The notes: a model not told the origin generated them from the sequence alone. Positions 41,773-51,978 are shown, counted from the stretch's first letter. The stretch: DNA of 64,000 nt from Fimbriimonadales bacterium (GCA_026129745.1 JAHCHL010000006.1:62001-126000); one strand, 5' to 3'. Program-made: numbers and translations.

Positions 41773-42761
41773 CGTTTGCCGGCGCAGCCCTCATTGCCTT
41801 TATCGTCGCGCTCATCGCGACACCGCTCGTTATGAGGCTTGCCAAGAAAGCGGGTGCAGTCGACATGCCTGGCGAAGAGAGGCGGATCCATACGACACCA
41901 ACGCCGAGATGGGGCGGACTGGCGATTTACATGGCTGTGCTCATCGCATGGCTCGTGATCTATCCTAGATCAAGTGTAGCCGCTGAAGTGGTCACAGTTG
42001 GCCCTTACACGCTAAAGTCCATTTGGATTATGGGAATCGGGCTTGCAGTCGTTCTGTTCGGGATGATCGATGACCGATTCAATGTTCCCGCGCTTTTCCA
42101 AGCTGTGTTCTTGCTCGGCTGCGGCATCGCTCTCGCACATCCCGCGCTCGGTGACGTTCGAGTCGAAGGCATCTCGCGGCCGTTTTCGCACGGCGAGCCT
42201 GGTTCATGGATTCAGTTTTCAGAACTCAATTCCGTGCTCTTTACGGCTGCGTTCGTTTTCGTAATCGCAAAGACGATGGACACGATTGACGGAATCGACG
42301 GACTTGCTGCAGGCATCGCCGCGATCAGCTCGGCGACGATGCTTGTTCTCGCCTACGGTACGCAGCCGCTTGTCGGAGTGTTGTCTGCGTCGGCTGTCGG
42401 AGCTTGTCTTGGCTTTCTTCGATACAACTATCATCCTGCGAAGATATTCATGGGCACGGGTGGCGCGCAATTCTTAGGATTCTTCTTGGCAGCTGTGAGC
42501 ATCAACGGTGTGATGAAGACCGCCGCTGCTGTGGCATTTCTGGTTCCGCTCACCATTTTCGGAGTGCAGATCATCGACGCATTCATAGTCGTAATTCGCA
42601 GGATGCTTGGTCGTGTGCCCATCACGCAAGCCGACAAGCGCCATGTCCATCATACGCTCCTTGGACGAGGTCTCTCACAACGGCAAGCCGTTTGGGTGCT
42701 GTATTTATTCGCGATGGTTCTCTGCGGGGCAGCGATTCTTGCAGTAAAGCTGACACTTTAG
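41769..42761 (+). CDS. polyprenyl-phosphate phospho-sugar transferase (WecA/TagO/MraY family)
   Basis: Integral membrane enzyme that loads the first phospho-sugar onto undecaprenyl phosphate. About ten hydrophobic segments; active-site motifs [29 protein letters not shown] and [11 protein letters not shown]. The HVHHTLL form and absence of MraY-specific context favour WecA/TagO (GlcNAc-1-P) over MraY. It overlaps the deaminase gene by ATGA. A role in LPS O-antigen or another surface polymer is inferred. Confidence 0.92.
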   Translation: MTFAGAALIAFIVALIATPLVMRLAKKAGAVDMPGEERRIHTTPTPRWGGLAIYMAVLIAWLVIYPRSSVAAEVVTVGPYTLKSIWIMGIGLAVVLFGMIDDRFNVPALFQAVFLLGCGIALAHPALGDVRVEGISRPFSHGEPGSWIQFSELNSVLFTAAFVFVIAKTMDTIDGIDGLAAGIAAISSATMLVLAYGTQPLVGVLSASAVGACLGFLRYNYHPAKIFMGTGGAQFLGFFLAAVSINGVMKTAAAVAFLVPLTIFGVQIIDAFIVVIRRMLGRVPITQADKRHVHHTLLGRGLSQRQAVWVLYLFAMVLCGAAILAVKLTL

Positions 42762-42793
42762 GTTCGGCTGGGGCGGGTATAAGACATAACGCC

Positions 42794-45508
42794 ATGTCCC
42801 AAGACCCCTTCAATGCGAAATCCACCCTCGGCGACAGCAGTTACTTCCACCTACCATCTCTCGGCACAGGAGTCAATTCGCTCCCCTATTCTATTAGAGT
42901 TCTGCTCGAATCTTGCCTGCGAAATCTCGACGGACGCGTGGTCACAGAAGATCATGTAAGAGCGATAGCCGGCTACGATCCAAAGAACGTCGGGGAAGTT
43001 GAGATTCCTTTTATGCCTGCGCGAGTCGTGTTGCAAGATTTTACCGGTGTGCCTGCGGTAGTGGATCTGGCAGCCATGCGCAATGCAATGGTGAGACTTG
43101 GTGGCGATCCGAATAAAGTGAATCCATTGATTCCTTGCGATTTGGTGATCGACCACTCCGTGCAAGTCGACGCCTTTCTCTCTCCAGATGCGTTGAGGAT
43201 CAATGCTGAATTCGAGTTCGAGCGCAACAAAGAGCGATACGAGTTTTTGAAATGGGGCCAAGGCGCGTTCGACAACTTTCGTGTCGTTCCGCCTGCAACC
43301 GGAATTGTGCACCAAGTCAACTTGGAGTATTTGGCAAAAGTGGTGTGGGAATCCGATGGCGTGATGTTTCCCGATTCGCTGGTTGGAACAGACAGCCACA
43401 CGACCATGATCAACGGGCTTGGGGTTTTGGGATGGGGAGTCGGCGGAATCGAAGCAGAGGCATGCATGCTGGGCCAGCCGATCTATATGCTGCTTCCCGA
43501 AGTTGTCGGTTTCAAGCTGACTGGAGAACTTCCAGATGGCGCGACTGCGACAGATTTAGTTTTGACCGTTACGCAAATGCTTCGCGAACATGGAGTGGTC
43601 GGCAAGTTCGTCGAATTCTTTGGCAACGGATTGGATTCGATGCCGGTCGCAAATCGCGCAACCATTGCGAACATGGCGCCTGAATACGGTGCGACATGTG
43701 GATTCTTCCCCGTTGATTCGCGGACACTCGAATATCTGCGGCTAACCGGTCGCGATGAGAATCTTGTGGAGCAAGTGGAAGCGTATTACAAAGCTCAAGG
43801 CTTGTGGAGAGACGATTCGATTGATATTCGCTATTCGCACGAGCTGCATTTGGACATGAGCGCTATCGAACCGTCGCTTGCGGGACCCAAGCGTCCGCAA
43901 GATCGAGTTGGCCTTGGTGGAATGAAACACGAGTGGCGAAGCCGGCTGCAAAAGGACTACGGAAAACCCGTTCCAGGAAATTCGAACAGCCGATGGGAAG
44001 GCGAAGGGGGCGCGCCCGTCGCAACCATTACAGAAGAAGATGTGAGCATAGGTGGTGTCGAGGTCGAGCATGAAGGAATGCGCTTCACGCTCGATCATGG
44101 CGACGTTGTGATCGCCGCGATAACAAGTTGCACCAACACGAGCAATCCGGAAGTCATGATAGGCGCAGGCTTATTGGCGAGGAAAGCTCGCGAACGCGGT
44201 TTGACAAGGAAACCGTGGGTGAAGACATCGCTGGCTCCAGGAAGCAAAGTCGTTACGGATTACCTGCAGAAAGCAGGATTGATGGAAGACTTGGAGTCAA
44301 TTGGATTCTATTTGGTTGGATACGGATGCACGACTTGCATCGGAAACAGCGGGCCATTACCTGAGCCGATTTCTGAAGCGATACAGAAAGGGGATTTAGT
44401 CGCAGCCGCAGTGCTGAGCGGCAACAGGAATTTCGAAGGGCGAGTGAATCCGGATGTCAAAGCGAACTATCTCGCTTCTCCGCCGCTTGTCGTGGCCTAT
44501 GCGATTGCCGGAACCGTCGATATCGACTTGACGACGGAACCATTAGGAGAAGGCACGAACGGGCAGCCAGTTTATCTGCGCGATATTTGGCCGAGCACCG
44601 ATGAAATACAGATGACCATCCACTCGAGCGTCACTCGCGAGCAGTTCATTCACGAATACTCGAACGTTTTCGAAGGGTCAGAAGAGTGGCAGAGCATCGA
44701 GACTGCGACAGGATTGATTTATCCGTTTCCATCGGAAAGCACTTACATCCAAGAGCCTCCTTTCTTCGAGGGTCTCACACCCGTCCCGTTGCCAATCGAA
44801 AGCATCAATGGAGCGAAGTGTTTGGCATTTCTGGGAGACTCCGTGACGACCGACCATATCAGTCCGGCAGGCGCGATCAAGCAAGACAGCCCCGCTGGAC
44901 GGTATTTGATGTCGCTCGGCGTGCGCCCGCATCACTTCAACTCGTATGGTTCCCGACGCGGGAACGACCGCGTGATGACGCGAGGAACGTTTGCAAACAT
45001 TCGCATTCGCAATAGGCTTGCTCCGGATACGGAGGGGGGCTGGACAACTGACTTTTTGGATGGTGCAGTCAAGAGCATCTACGACGCAGCGATGCATTAC
45101 AAGGCATCCGGAGTTCCGCTGGTTGTGATTGCGGGGAAAGACTACGGTATGGGATCTTCGCGCGATTGGGCTGCCAAAGGAACACTTCTGCTCGGCGTGA
45201 GAGCGGTTATCGCGGAGTCATTCGAGAGGATTCATCGTTCGAACCTAGTTGGCATGGGCGTTCTGCCGCTAACGTTTTTGGAGGGCGAAAGTGCGGAATC
45301 GCTTGGGATCAAGGGTGATGAAACTTTCGACATTCCGGTTAGCGATTCAATTCAGCCAAGGCAGCGAATCAGAATTCATGCGACACGGCCTGATGGAAGT
45401 TCGTTTGAGTTTGAAACAGTGTGTCGGATCGACACTCCGGTGGAAGTCGACTACTATCGGAACGGCGGGATTCTGCACATGGTTTTGCGCAGAATGTCGA
45501 AGAGTTAG
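42794..45508 (+). CDS. acnA: aconitate hydratase A
   Basis: TCA-cycle enzyme interconverting citrate and isocitrate with a 4Fe-4S cluster. Cluster cysteines are in SCTNTSNP and [33 protein letters not shown] and the C-terminal swivel-domain [14 protein letters not shown] bind substrate. At 904 residues it is the AcnA/IRP1 type. The ATG at 42794 is used; the frame extends 130 codons upstream but only as a shadow of the preceding gene. A TATAAG box lies 10 bases before the ATG. Confidence 0.97.
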   Translation: MSQDPFNAKSTLGDSSYFHLPSLGTGVNSLPYSIRVLLESCLRNLDGRVVTEDHVRAIAGYDPKNVGEVEIPFMPARVVLQDFTGVPAVVDLAAMRNAMVRLGGDPNKVNPLIPCDLVIDHSVQVDAFLSPDALRINAEFEFERNKERYEFLKWGQGAFDNFRVVPPATGIVHQVNLEYLAKVVWESDGVMFPDSLVGTDSHTTMINGLGVLGWGVGGIEAEACMLGQPIYMLLPEVVGFKLTGELPDGATATDLVLTVTQMLREHGVVGKFVEFFGNGLDSMPVANRATIANMAPEYGATCGFFPVDSRTLEYLRLTGRDENLVEQVEAYYKAQGLWRDDSIDIRYSHELHLDMSAIEPSLAGPKRPQDRVGLGGMKHEWRSRLQKDYGKPVPGNSNSRWEGEGGAPVATITEEDVSIGGVEVEHEGMRFTLDHGDVVIAAITSCTNTSNPEVMIGAGLLARKARERGLTRKPWVKTSLAPGSKVVTDYLQKAGLMEDLESIGFYLVGYGCTTCIGNSGPLPEPISEAIQKGDLVAAAVLSGNRNFEGRVNPDVKANYLASPPLVVAYAIAGTVDIDLTTEPLGEGTNGQPVYLRDIWPSTDEIQMTIHSSVTREQFIHEYSNVFEGSEEWQSIETATGLIYPFPSESTYIQEPPFFEGLTPVPLPIESINGAKCLAFLGDSVTTDHISPAGAIKQDSPAGRYLMSLGVRPHHFNSYGSRRGNDRVMTRGTFANIRIRNRLAPDTEGGWTTDFLDGAVKSIYDAAMHYKASGVPLVVIAGKDYGMGSSRDWAAKGTLLLGVRAVIAESFERIHRSNLVGMGVLPLTFLEGESAESLGIKGDETFDIPVSDSIQPRQRIRIHATRPDGSSFEFETVCRIDTPVEVDYYRNGGILHMVLRRMSKS

Positions 45509-46545
45509 CTGCCTGGATATCGGACCCACCAATCCGCAGCGATTTGCTCTGCAGTTGGCGGAGATTCGTGCCACGCATACAGATCAAGCGCAACTTGTTC
45601 GATCACGCTTTTCAATTCCAAGCTTTCAATCCAGCGCTCAGGAATTGCCTCGCTTCCTTGCAGCGTGCCCATGATCTGTCCTGCGATCGATCCGGTTGAG
45701 TCGCTGTCTCCATCATGATTGACGGCGATTACGACCGCTTCCTCGAGCGTTTGTCCGCGCAAGCATGCGAAGATTGCGATGGCGAGCGCATCGGGAGCCG
45801 TCCATCCGCCGCCTATCGAGTGAATCGCTTTCCATGCAAGGGCGTCGGACTGCGACAGCGAAATGGCTTGATCGATCAAATCGACTTGTTTCGAAAACTC
45901 TTTTGCAGACTCGCGCGCTGCTTTGGTCGCGTCTTCAATATCGGCTCCTTCAGCAATCGCGCGAATCAATACAGCGAGGCATCCAGCTGGCGCTTGTCCG
46001 AGAGGGTGGCCGTGGGTTATGGCTGCTGTTTTCGATCCGAATTCGAACGGATGCTCCATCAAGAGACCGACCGGTGCAACGCGCATCACCCCGCCGCAGC
46101 CCATGCTGTCATTGCCCGGTGGGTCATTCGGATGGTATCCGCCTTCCTGCAGCGCGGCCATCACCGACTTGCCCGGGGCTCGGCGCCGAAACAGTTCCTT
46201 TTGTGTAATGAGCCATCCGTCAGGACGAAACTCGACGGGAGGTCTTTCGTTTTGCGTGATGAACCATCGCAAGTATGACCTTCGCATCGTTTCGAAGGGA
46301 TCGCAATAGCCCTTGATCGAGCCGTGAACGAGCGCGCGTATGATTCCCTCTGCCGTAAAGAGCGTCATCTGCGTGTCGTCGGTGATCGCTCCTGCTTTGC
46401 CATAAGCTGGTGCAAAGTCGCGGATGCCGGTTTCGCCGTGCGCCTTTCTGATTTGCTCGAAACTCATGAACTCGACGCTCGCTCCCAACGCATCGCCGAC
46501 GGCTCCGCCAAGCAAGCAACCCAGAAAGCGCGAACGTGATTCCAT
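45505..46545 (-). CDS. ADP-ribosylglycohydrolase family protein (DraG/ARH-like)
   Basis: Removes ADP-ribose from proteins or other targets with two metal ions. Metal-binding motifs are [20 protein letters not shown] and the C-terminal [18 protein letters not shown], all intact. The ATG at 46545 is preferred over a TTG eight codons upstream. No matching ADP-ribosyltransferase is adjacent, so the substrate is unknown. It overlaps acnA by 4 bases, tail to tail. Confidence 0.93.
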   Translation of the reverse strand: MESRSRFLGCLLGGAVGDALGASVEFMSFEQIRKAHGETGIRDFAPAYGKAGAITDDTQMTLFTAEGIIRALVHGSIKGYCDPFETMRRSYLRWFITQNERPPVEFRPDGWLITQKELFRRRAPGKSVMAALQEGGYHPNDPPGNDSMGCGGVMRVAPVGLLMEHPFEFGSKTAAITHGHPLGQAPAGCLAVLIRAIAEGADIEDATKAARESAKEFSKQVDLIDQAISLSQSDALAWKAIHSIGGGWTAPDALAIAIFACLRGQTLEEAVVIAVNHDGDSDSTGSIAGQIMGTLQGSEAIPERWIESLELKSVIEQVALDLYAWHESPPTAEQIAADWWVRYPGS

Positions 46546-46630
46546 GAGAGGATCGGTAGTTTGACTCAAACTGCAATAAGTGGACTCAGTCGGAGTTAGG
46601 GCAAAACGATGCTGGGTTTACGGGCGTCGT

Positions 46631-47416
46631 ATGGTTAAGTCTATGAGGAATACCATGATCACACTGTTTCTGCTCGCACTGTCTGGGGCGAATGCCGACA
46701 TCATCAAGAGCACAGTAACGTACATGGACGGTGAGACTCCGCTGGAGGGCTATCTCGTTTATGACGACACTAAGCCGAAGGCCCCGGCGGTCATCATCTT
46801 TCACGATTGGGACGGCCTCAACGACTATGAAATGAAGCGAGCCGAGCAGATTGCCGCATTGGGGTACGCAGCTTTCTGTGCGGATGTTTACGGAAAGGGC
46901 GTGAGACCGAGAACGCTTCAACAAAACATGGCTGAGAGTGCGAAGTATAAGGATGACCGCAAGCTCTTCCGGCAGCGTGTGAATGCTGCGCTTGCATTTG
47001 TTCGTTCGCATCCACGCGTTGATTCTGCAAAAATTGCAGCGATAGGATACTGCTTCGGCGGGACGGCTGTGTTAGAGCTTGCGCGAAGTGGCGCAGACGT
47101 CAAGGGAGTTGTCAGTTTTCATGGAGGGCTCGATACTCCTACTCCGCAAGATGCGAAAGACATTCGCACAAAGATTCTTGTCTTGCACGGCGCGGATGAT
47201 CCGCTTGTTCCTCCTAAAGATGTTGAAGCGTTTCATCAAGAGATGCGAAGCGCGGCAGTCGACTATATTTTTGTGGCTTATGGTGGAGCGGTTCATAGTT
47301 TTACGCAGCCGTTCGCTGGTGCAAATCGCACGAGCGGAGCAGCCTATGACGCAAATGCTGATCGCAGGTCATGGGAAGCGATGAAACTATTTTTGAAAGA
47401 AGTGCTCGGTTCGTAA
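46631..47416 (+). CDS. exported dienelactone hydrolase family protein
   Basis: Alpha/beta hydrolase with the Cys-Asp-His triad of dienelactone hydrolases: GYCFGGT, HGADDPLVP and GAVHSFTQ. The N-terminus RNTMITLFLLALSGANA is a signal peptide, so it is periplasmic. The start is the ATG at 46631 or the one at 46643; neither has a clear ribosome site. The true substrate is unknown; many exported members are general esterases. Confidence 0.87.
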   Translation: MVKSMRNTMITLFLLALSGANADIIKSTVTYMDGETPLEGYLVYDDTKPKAPAVIIFHDWDGLNDYEMKRAEQIAALGYAAFCADVYGKGVRPRTLQQNMAESAKYKDDRKLFRQRVNAALAFVRSHPRVDSAKIAAIGYCFGGTAVLELARSGADVKGVVSFHGGLDTPTPQDAKDIRTKILVLHGADDPLVPPKDVEAFHQEMRSAAVDYIFVAYGGAVHSFTQPFAGANRTSGAAYDANADRRSWEAMKLFLKEVLGS

Positions 47417-47502
47417 CGAAATCGTTGTATCATGTGATCAGAGGCTAGTCAGAGCCCCTGCCTCCTAAAGGGCGCCTTGGGTACCCGGTGTCATTGAGGC
47501 GG

Positions 47503-47538
47503 AAAAAGCGAAGGGACGCGTTGCCGTTGTCCCTTCGC
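47503..47538 (-). terminator. Rho-independent terminator of the TIM-barrel gene
   Basis: On the minus strand a 10-bp stem (GCGAAGGGAC at 47508-47517 pairing with 47529-47538) with an 11-base loop is followed by five T (47503-47507). It lies 18 bases after the stop at 47556. Confidence 0.9.
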
Positions 47539-47555
47539 GTGCGATTAGAGTCGCT

Positions 47556-48539
47556 TCATTCTTTCGCCCAGAACATTTCCCCTGCTGGTTCTGACATGAC
47601 GGCCTGTTTCAGCACTTCGAGCGCCTTTCGAAGCCCTTCCATCGACGACATCAAGCCGTCCTCATGCTCAATCGAAAGCACGTAGTCGTAACCGACCATG
47701 CGCAGATTCGAGACGAAATCCTTCCACCACTCGATGCCATGCCCATAACCGACCGAACGGAACACCCACGATCGATTTGCGATTTGCGCGTACGATTTCG
47801 CGTCGAGGTTTCCGTTCAGTGCGCTGTTGTATGGATCAATTCTCGCGTCTTTCGCATGGCAATGGAACAGCGCGTCCTCTTCGCCGAGCTGCCGCACGGC
47901 CGCGATTGGATCGACGCCTTGCCACCAAAGATGCGAAGGGTCGAAGTTCGCTCCGATCCATTCGCCATTTTTTCCAACTCCATTGCGTAATTTCAATAAC
48001 GTATCGTTGGAATAGCACACGAATCCCGGATGCATTTCGATGGCGAATTTCGTTTTGTGTTTTGCCAGCAATGCGGCTTGGTCTTTCCAATATGGAAACA
48101 CGCTCTCTTTCCATTGCCATTCGAGTACGTCACGGAACTCGTCCGGCCATGCGCAGGTGACCCAGTTCGGAAACTTCGAGTTCGGTCCTTCGCCGGGACA
48201 GCCGCTAAACCCGTTGACGATTCGCACACCCAGCGCGTCTGCGAGCTGAACGGTTTTGACGAACGTTTCATGGTGCGCCTTTGCAATCTTCGATTGCGGG
48301 TGGAGCGGGTTTCCGTGGCAAGAAAGCGCGCTAAGCGTAAGGCCGCGTGATTCGATCTTCTTGAGCAGGTCTTTCTGCGCACTCTTGTCGGCAAGGAGTT
48401 TGTCGACGTTTAGGTGCGGGCTTCCAGGATAGTTTCCTGTGCCGATTTCGACTGCTTCAAGCCCTTCGGCTTTGGCAGCATCGAGAGCTTCTTCGAGCGG
48501 TTTGTCACCCCATAGGGCAAGAAAGAGTCCAATTTTCAT
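47556..48539 (-). CDS. sugar phosphate isomerase/epimerase-like TIM barrel protein
   Basis: Xylose-isomerase-like TIM barrel (AP endonuclease 2 family). Metal ligands are suggested in IEMHPGF (Glu), NFDPSHL (Asp), HCHAKD (His) and SIEHED (Glu). The ATG at 48539 gives the usual N-terminus MKIGLFLALWGDK; 16 extra codons upstream are not supported. Probably acts on a sugar or inositol derivative; substrate unknown. Transcribed alone with its own terminator. Confidence 0.87.
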   Translation of the reverse strand: MKIGLFLALWGDKPLEEALDAAKAEGLEAVEIGTGNYPGSPHLNVDKLLADKSAQKDLLKKIESRGLTLSALSCHGNPLHPQSKIAKAHHETFVKTVQLADALGVRIVNGFSGCPGEGPNSKFPNWVTCAWPDEFRDVLEWQWKESVFPYWKDQAALLAKHKTKFAIEMHPGFVCYSNDTLLKLRNGVGKNGEWIGANFDPSHLWWQGVDPIAAVRQLGEEDALFHCHAKDARIDPYNSALNGNLDAKSYAQIANRSWVFRSVGYGHGIEWWKDFVSNLRMVGYDYVLSIEHEDGLMSSMEGLRKALEVLKQAVMSEPAGEMFWAKE

Positions 48540-48614
48540 GGGCGACCCTATCATTCGTTGAGTGCATCGTGACTCCCTGCAATTCACCCAACTCTTCGAT
48601 CAGGTCACCTGAGT

Positions 48615-49244
48615 TTAGAACGCCATGCCTTCGTAGTCACGCAACAGTCCAACCACTTTTCCAATGATTCGGGCGTCCTCGCCGTTCACGACGATTGGCT
48701 CATAGGCTGGATTGCTCGGGTGCAGTTTGACGTGGTCTTTCTCGAACTGAATTCGCTTGACGGTGGCTTCATCATCGACCATGACCGCGACGAGGTCTGA
48801 GTTCCGGGCGACCTTCTGTGGCTTGATCAGGACCAAGTCACGGGGCATGATGCCTTCGCCGGTCATGGAATCGCCCTTAACGCGCAATAGGAATGCGCCC
48901 TCAATGTTCCTGACCATTTCGTTCGGCACCGGAATCACATCCTCGACGTTCTCTTCGGCGGTGATCGGCACGCCAGCCGCGATAGTGCCCACGATCGGGA
49001 TCATCTTCGACTTCTGTGAGGGTTGATACGATGGGTGGGTGAGTTGGATCGACCTTGGATTGGAGCCCCTGGTAATGAAGCCCTTTCTTTGGAGGGCGTC
49101 AAGATGGACTGTGACACCTCTTAGACTTCCGATCCTGAATTTCGAACCAATTTCCCTGATCGAGGGTGGAAACCCTCGCTCTTCGACGTAGTCGCAAATG
49201 AAGCGGAGCACCTCTTCCTGGCGCTTGGTTAGTCCTCTAGTCAT
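48615..49244 (-). CDS. lexA: LexA repressor
   Basis: SOS repressor that cleaves itself when RecA filaments form. The N-terminal winged helix (PPSIREIGSKFRIGSLRGVT) binds DNA; the S24 peptidase domain has the Ala90-Gly91 cleavage site (VGTIAAGVPI), Ser126 in GDSMTGEGI and Lys163 in DEATVKRI. The recognition helix differs from the E. coli and B. subtilis forms, so a different operator is expected; a 20-bp palindrome in its own promoter is the best candidate. GAGG precedes the ATG. Confidence 0.96.
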   Translation of the reverse strand: MTRGLTKRQEEVLRFICDYVEERGFPPSIREIGSKFRIGSLRGVTVHLDALQRKGFITRGSNPRSIQLTHPSYQPSQKSKMIPIVGTIAAGVPITAEENVEDVIPVPNEMVRNIEGAFLLRVKGDSMTGEGIMPRDLVLIKPQKVARNSDLVAVMVDDEATVKRIQFEKDHVKLHPSNPAYEPIVVNGEDARIIGKVVGLLRDYEGMAF

Positions 49245-49271
49245 GTGGTCGCCTCTGCCTCCTGGCTCAAG

Positions 49272-49299
49272 TGTATACGCACGAACGTCTACTTGTCAA
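49272..49299 (-). promoter_or_regulatory. lexA promoter with an embedded 20-bp palindromic operator
   Basis: On the minus strand TTGACA (49294-49299) and TATACA (49272-49277) are 16 bases apart. The palindrome GTA-N-ACG-N6-CGT-N-TAC (49273-49292) fills the spacer and overlaps the -10, an ideal position for autorepression. Confidence 0.65.
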
Positions 49300-49374
49300 T
49301 ACCCAGACGGGATTATTGGGCGAGGCGTGTCATAATTTTTCAATTCCCAGCCGGTTCTTAGGAGCTAATCAGCC

Positions 49375-51192
49375 TTGTCGATTACCAAGATTCGAAACCA
49401 ATTCGCATCCTGTGGCCTCGTAGCCGCAGGCCTCCTCGCCATTGGCCTCATTCTGGGCCTCGTGATTACCGGCGGTACTCCCGATCAGCGACAAGCGGTC
49501 GCCGGGCCGCCAGCTTTCATAGTCAATGGGATCACGATCCCGGAGACGACTGTCGCTGCGGCGGTCCAGACCATCCAGCTCCAGATGATCGAAGAGAGGC
49601 GGCAAGCAGGTGGCAATGCTACCGACATTGGGCCGTATGACATCGTAAACGCGAACTCAAGGGCTGTCGACAGCTCCATTGCGGCTGGGGTCATCATCTC
49701 GATTGCGAACAGACAGGGAATCAAGACCGATGCTGAGACAGTCGAGAAGTGGCTGCCGGAAGCAGCCGCGGAAGAAGTGAACAATCAATACAAGCAGTTC
49801 ATTCAGCAGCGCGAGTTTCAGACCATGCTGGAAGAGTTTCAGTTGAATTCCGTAAAAGAGCAGCACGGCGAAGACTCTGAGCAATACAAGCAAGCCCTTG
49901 CAGCGTTCAATCAGAGGAAGGCGCTGTCGGATGAAAAGTTTTTTGAGCAAGCGACTGGGCAATCGTTGGCCGATATGCGCAAAAGCGCAGTCGAACTCTA
50001 TCAACGATCATTGCGAGAGAATCCCGCAAGGCTCGTTTCATTTCAAGCAGACTTGGCGCAACAGAAACTCGCAAAGAAATATGAAGCGGAATTAGACACA
50101 TCAGACGAAGCGTTGAAGCGAAGCTACGACAAGTACACTTTTCAGCAGATCTTTTTTGAAGTAGGCAAATCCGAGAATCCGAAAGATCGCGCGCAAGAAG
50201 TCTTGAACAAGATTCGCGCAGGAATGGACTTTTCTGAAGCGATCGACCAATTTAGCGATCTGAAGCCGCCAGAAGGCGATCAGAAGCCGTCTGAATTCGC
50301 ACAGCAAACTCAAGAGAGGTTCTCAATAGAGGTCGCTTCGACGTACAAAGCGATATTGGATCTCAAGCCGGGAGAAGTTTCGGAAGTGATCGAATTGCCA
50401 ACGGGGGCTTCGATCTACAAATCGATCAAAGTCGAGCCTGCCGTTCCTGAAGATTTCGAAGCGCAAAAAGCAAAGAGAGCGAGCGACATGAAGCAGGTTT
50501 ATGCGACCTCCAAGCTAATGGAGCTGCTTACAAACGAACGCAAAGTTGCGAAGATCGAATGGAAGAACTCGGCTTATCGATTGCTCTACGAGTACGACGA
50601 GATCATGCAAACAACGGGATTGCGTTATGCAGAGTTCGCTGGTGCACAAAACCAAGCAAAGAAGATCGAAGAATTGCGTCGAATTTTTGATGAATTGCAT
50701 GATGTGAGCGCGGATTCACCGGAGCTTGTTGCCTGCTTGCGATTCGTTTGCTTCAATCAAATTGACACGTTGACTGCAGCCGGACCAGACAAAGATCGTC
50801 TTAATGAAGAGCGCCTCGGCGTTTATGCAGACGCGGTCAACTACGTTAACTCCATTGAGTTCAAGTTTGAATACATCAACGTTCTGATCGCCGCAAAGAT
50901 GGGTGACGAAGCGCTAAGGCAACTTCTCGACATAGCGACAAATGCGACGATTTACAGTCCAGAGACATTCCCCAATGTAGAACGCGTTCAAAATCTGCTC
51001 CCAACCGTCGCAAATCTCGCATCACCGAACTCACCGTTGATTGAGCAGATTCAAAGCGAGCTTGCGATCGCCAAAGAGAACGCAGAAGAGGCCAAGAAAT
51101 TCGAAGAGGAAGAACGAAAGGCTCAGGAAGAGGCCGAGCAGGCAGCCCAGCGCGAGTCGCAAGGGACTCCCGCTCCGGAATCGGGCGGATAA
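49375..51192 (+). CDS. PpiD/SurA-like membrane-anchored chaperone with a parvulin-type domain
   Basis: One N-terminal membrane helix (GLVAAGLLAIGLILGLVIT) then a large periplasmic part: SurA_N-like helices (residues about 55-235) and a PpiC-like domain (about 250-365; YTFQQIFFEVGKSENPKDRA, then LKPGEVSEVIELPTGASIYK). A helical region and a charged coiled-coil tail (AKENAEEAKKFEEEERKAQE) follow. Starts at TTG with TTAGGAGC upstream; a CATAAT box at 49330-49335 is a candidate -10. Predicted to fold exported proteins, perhaps those of the polysaccharide cluster downstream. Confidence 0.85.
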   Translation: MSITKIRNQFASCGLVAAGLLAIGLILGLVITGGTPDQRQAVAGPPAFIVNGITIPETTVAAAVQTIQLQMIEERRQAGGNATDIGPYDIVNANSRAVDSSIAAGVIISIANRQGIKTDAETVEKWLPEAAAEEVNNQYKQFIQQREFQTMLEEFQLNSVKEQHGEDSEQYKQALAAFNQRKALSDEKFFEQATGQSLADMRKSAVELYQRSLRENPARLVSFQADLAQQKLAKKYEAELDTSDEALKRSYDKYTFQQIFFEVGKSENPKDRAQEVLNKIRAGMDFSEAIDQFSDLKPPEGDQKPSEFAQQTQERFSIEVASTYKAILDLKPGEVSEVIELPTGASIYKSIKVEPAVPEDFEAQKAKRASDMKQVYATSKLMELLTNERKVAKIEWKNSAYRLLYEYDEIMQTTGLRYAEFAGAQNQAKKIEELRRIFDELHDVSADSPELVACLRFVCFNQIDTLTAAGPDKDRLNEERLGVYADAVNYVNSIEFKFEYINVLIAAKMGDEALRQLLDIATNATIYSPETFPNVERVQNLLPTVANLASPNSPLIEQIQSELAIAKENAEEAKKFEEEERKAQEEAEQAAQRESQGTPAPESGG

Positions 51193-51866
51193 TCGTCCTC
51201 GCGACGCCAATTGGCAATTTGTCCGATCTCTCTACGAGGGCGATCGATGCATTGCGGGTTTGCGACCTTGTCACCGCAGAGGACACTCGGATAGCGAGCC
51301 GGCTCTTGTCTTCGCTTGGCCTGAAAAAAGCCACGATCCGAATCGATGAGCACGCTTCAGACTCCGCGCTCAAGAGGGTCATTGGCCGAGCAGAAGCAGG
51401 TGAGACAATCGTCGTCACTTCGGATGCAGGCACACCGGGAATCAGCGATCCGGGCGCGAAGCTGGTTGACCTTGCCTATGAAGCTGGCGTTACGGTAGAC
51501 GCGATCCCAGGGCCGTCAGCAGTGACCAATGCGCTGGCACTCAGCGGTTTCTTCGCCCAAAGGTACGCCTTCTTGGGGTTTCTGCCTCGCAAGAAAGGGG
51601 GCCAGCTTGCTGAATTTGAACCGTACGCCAGCTCGACCTATTCCTTGGTCTTCTTCGAGTCAGGCGCAAGAGTTGGTAGAACTTTGTCTGTTGCTCTGGA
51701 GGCGCTTAGTGATCGTAGAGCGGCGATTTGCCGTGAAATGACCAAGTTGCACCAGGAGGTCATCCGTGGCCGTCTATCTGAATTGGCTCAAGATGTGCCG
51801 AACTTGAAGGGTGAGGTTACCGTCGTGATCGAAGGAGCACGGCGAAACCTTGCGTCTAGCCCGTGA
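51189..51866 (+). CDS. rsmI: 16S rRNA C1402 2'-O-methyltransferase (non-canonical start proposed)
   Basis: Tetrapyrrole-methylase fold enzyme that 2'-O-methylates C1402 of 16S rRNA. VTAEDTRIASRLL, VVTSDAGTPGISDPG and VDAIPGPSAV are RsmI signatures. The conserved N-terminal strand and loop (IVLATPIGNLSDLS) is encoded in frame, but no ATG, GTG or TTG precedes it; the first usual start is the TTG at 51219, which would delete the TPIGN loop. An ATA at 51189 overlaps the TAA of the upstream gene (ATAA), analogous to an ATGA junction, and GGGCGG lies just upstream. I annotate from there; the start is uncertain. Confidence 0.85.
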   Translation: MIVLATPIGNLSDLSTRAIDALRVCDLVTAEDTRIASRLLSSLGLKKATIRIDEHASDSALKRVIGRAEAGETIVVTSDAGTPGISDPGAKLVDLAYEAGVTVDAIPGPSAVTNALALSGFFAQRYAFLGFLPRKKGGQLAEFEPYASSTYSLVFFESGARVGRTLSVALEALSDRRAAICREMTKLHQEVIRGRLSELAQDVPNLKGEVTVVIEGARRNLASSP

Positions 51867-51878
51867 ATTTGCTACAAT
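51850..51878 (+). promoter_or_regulatory. promoter of the exopolysaccharide operon
   Basis: TTGCGT (51850-51855), a 17-base spacer and TACAAT (51873-51878). The -35 is identical to that of the Y-family polymerase promoter. It lies across the end of rsmI and gives a leader of about 95 bases. Confidence 0.6.
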
Positions 51879-51930
51879 GGAAGTTCGGATGAGAGATCGA
51901 TGGTTTCGAGCGGCGCCTGCCCGCAATCGT

Positions 51931-51957
51931 CGACTCTTGAGTCGGCGCTTTTGCGCC
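51931..51957 (+). promoter_or_regulatory. two adjacent hairpins in the leader of the polysaccharide export gene
   Basis: CGACT-CTTG-AGTCG (51931-51944) is followed immediately by GGCGC-TTTT-GCGCC (51944-51957), 10 bases before the AGGAG ribosome site. They may act in attenuation or mRNA stability. I do not see an ops/JUMPStart element. Confidence 0.45.
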
Positions 51958-51978
51958 AGAACCCACAGGAGAGTGGTG

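Noticed and set aside
42404..42793. 130-codon N-terminal extension of the aconitase frame
   Set aside because: It lies wholly over the WecA/MraY-like gene in another frame and does not look like aconitase; the ATG at 42794 gives a normal length.
47420..47502. tRNA-like stretch with CCTCCTAA, reminiscent of a tRNA-Arg(CCT) anticodon loop
   Set aside because: No acceptor stem closes it and there is no TTCGA-type T-loop; only short local stems (GGCT/AGCC, GGGTACCC) form.
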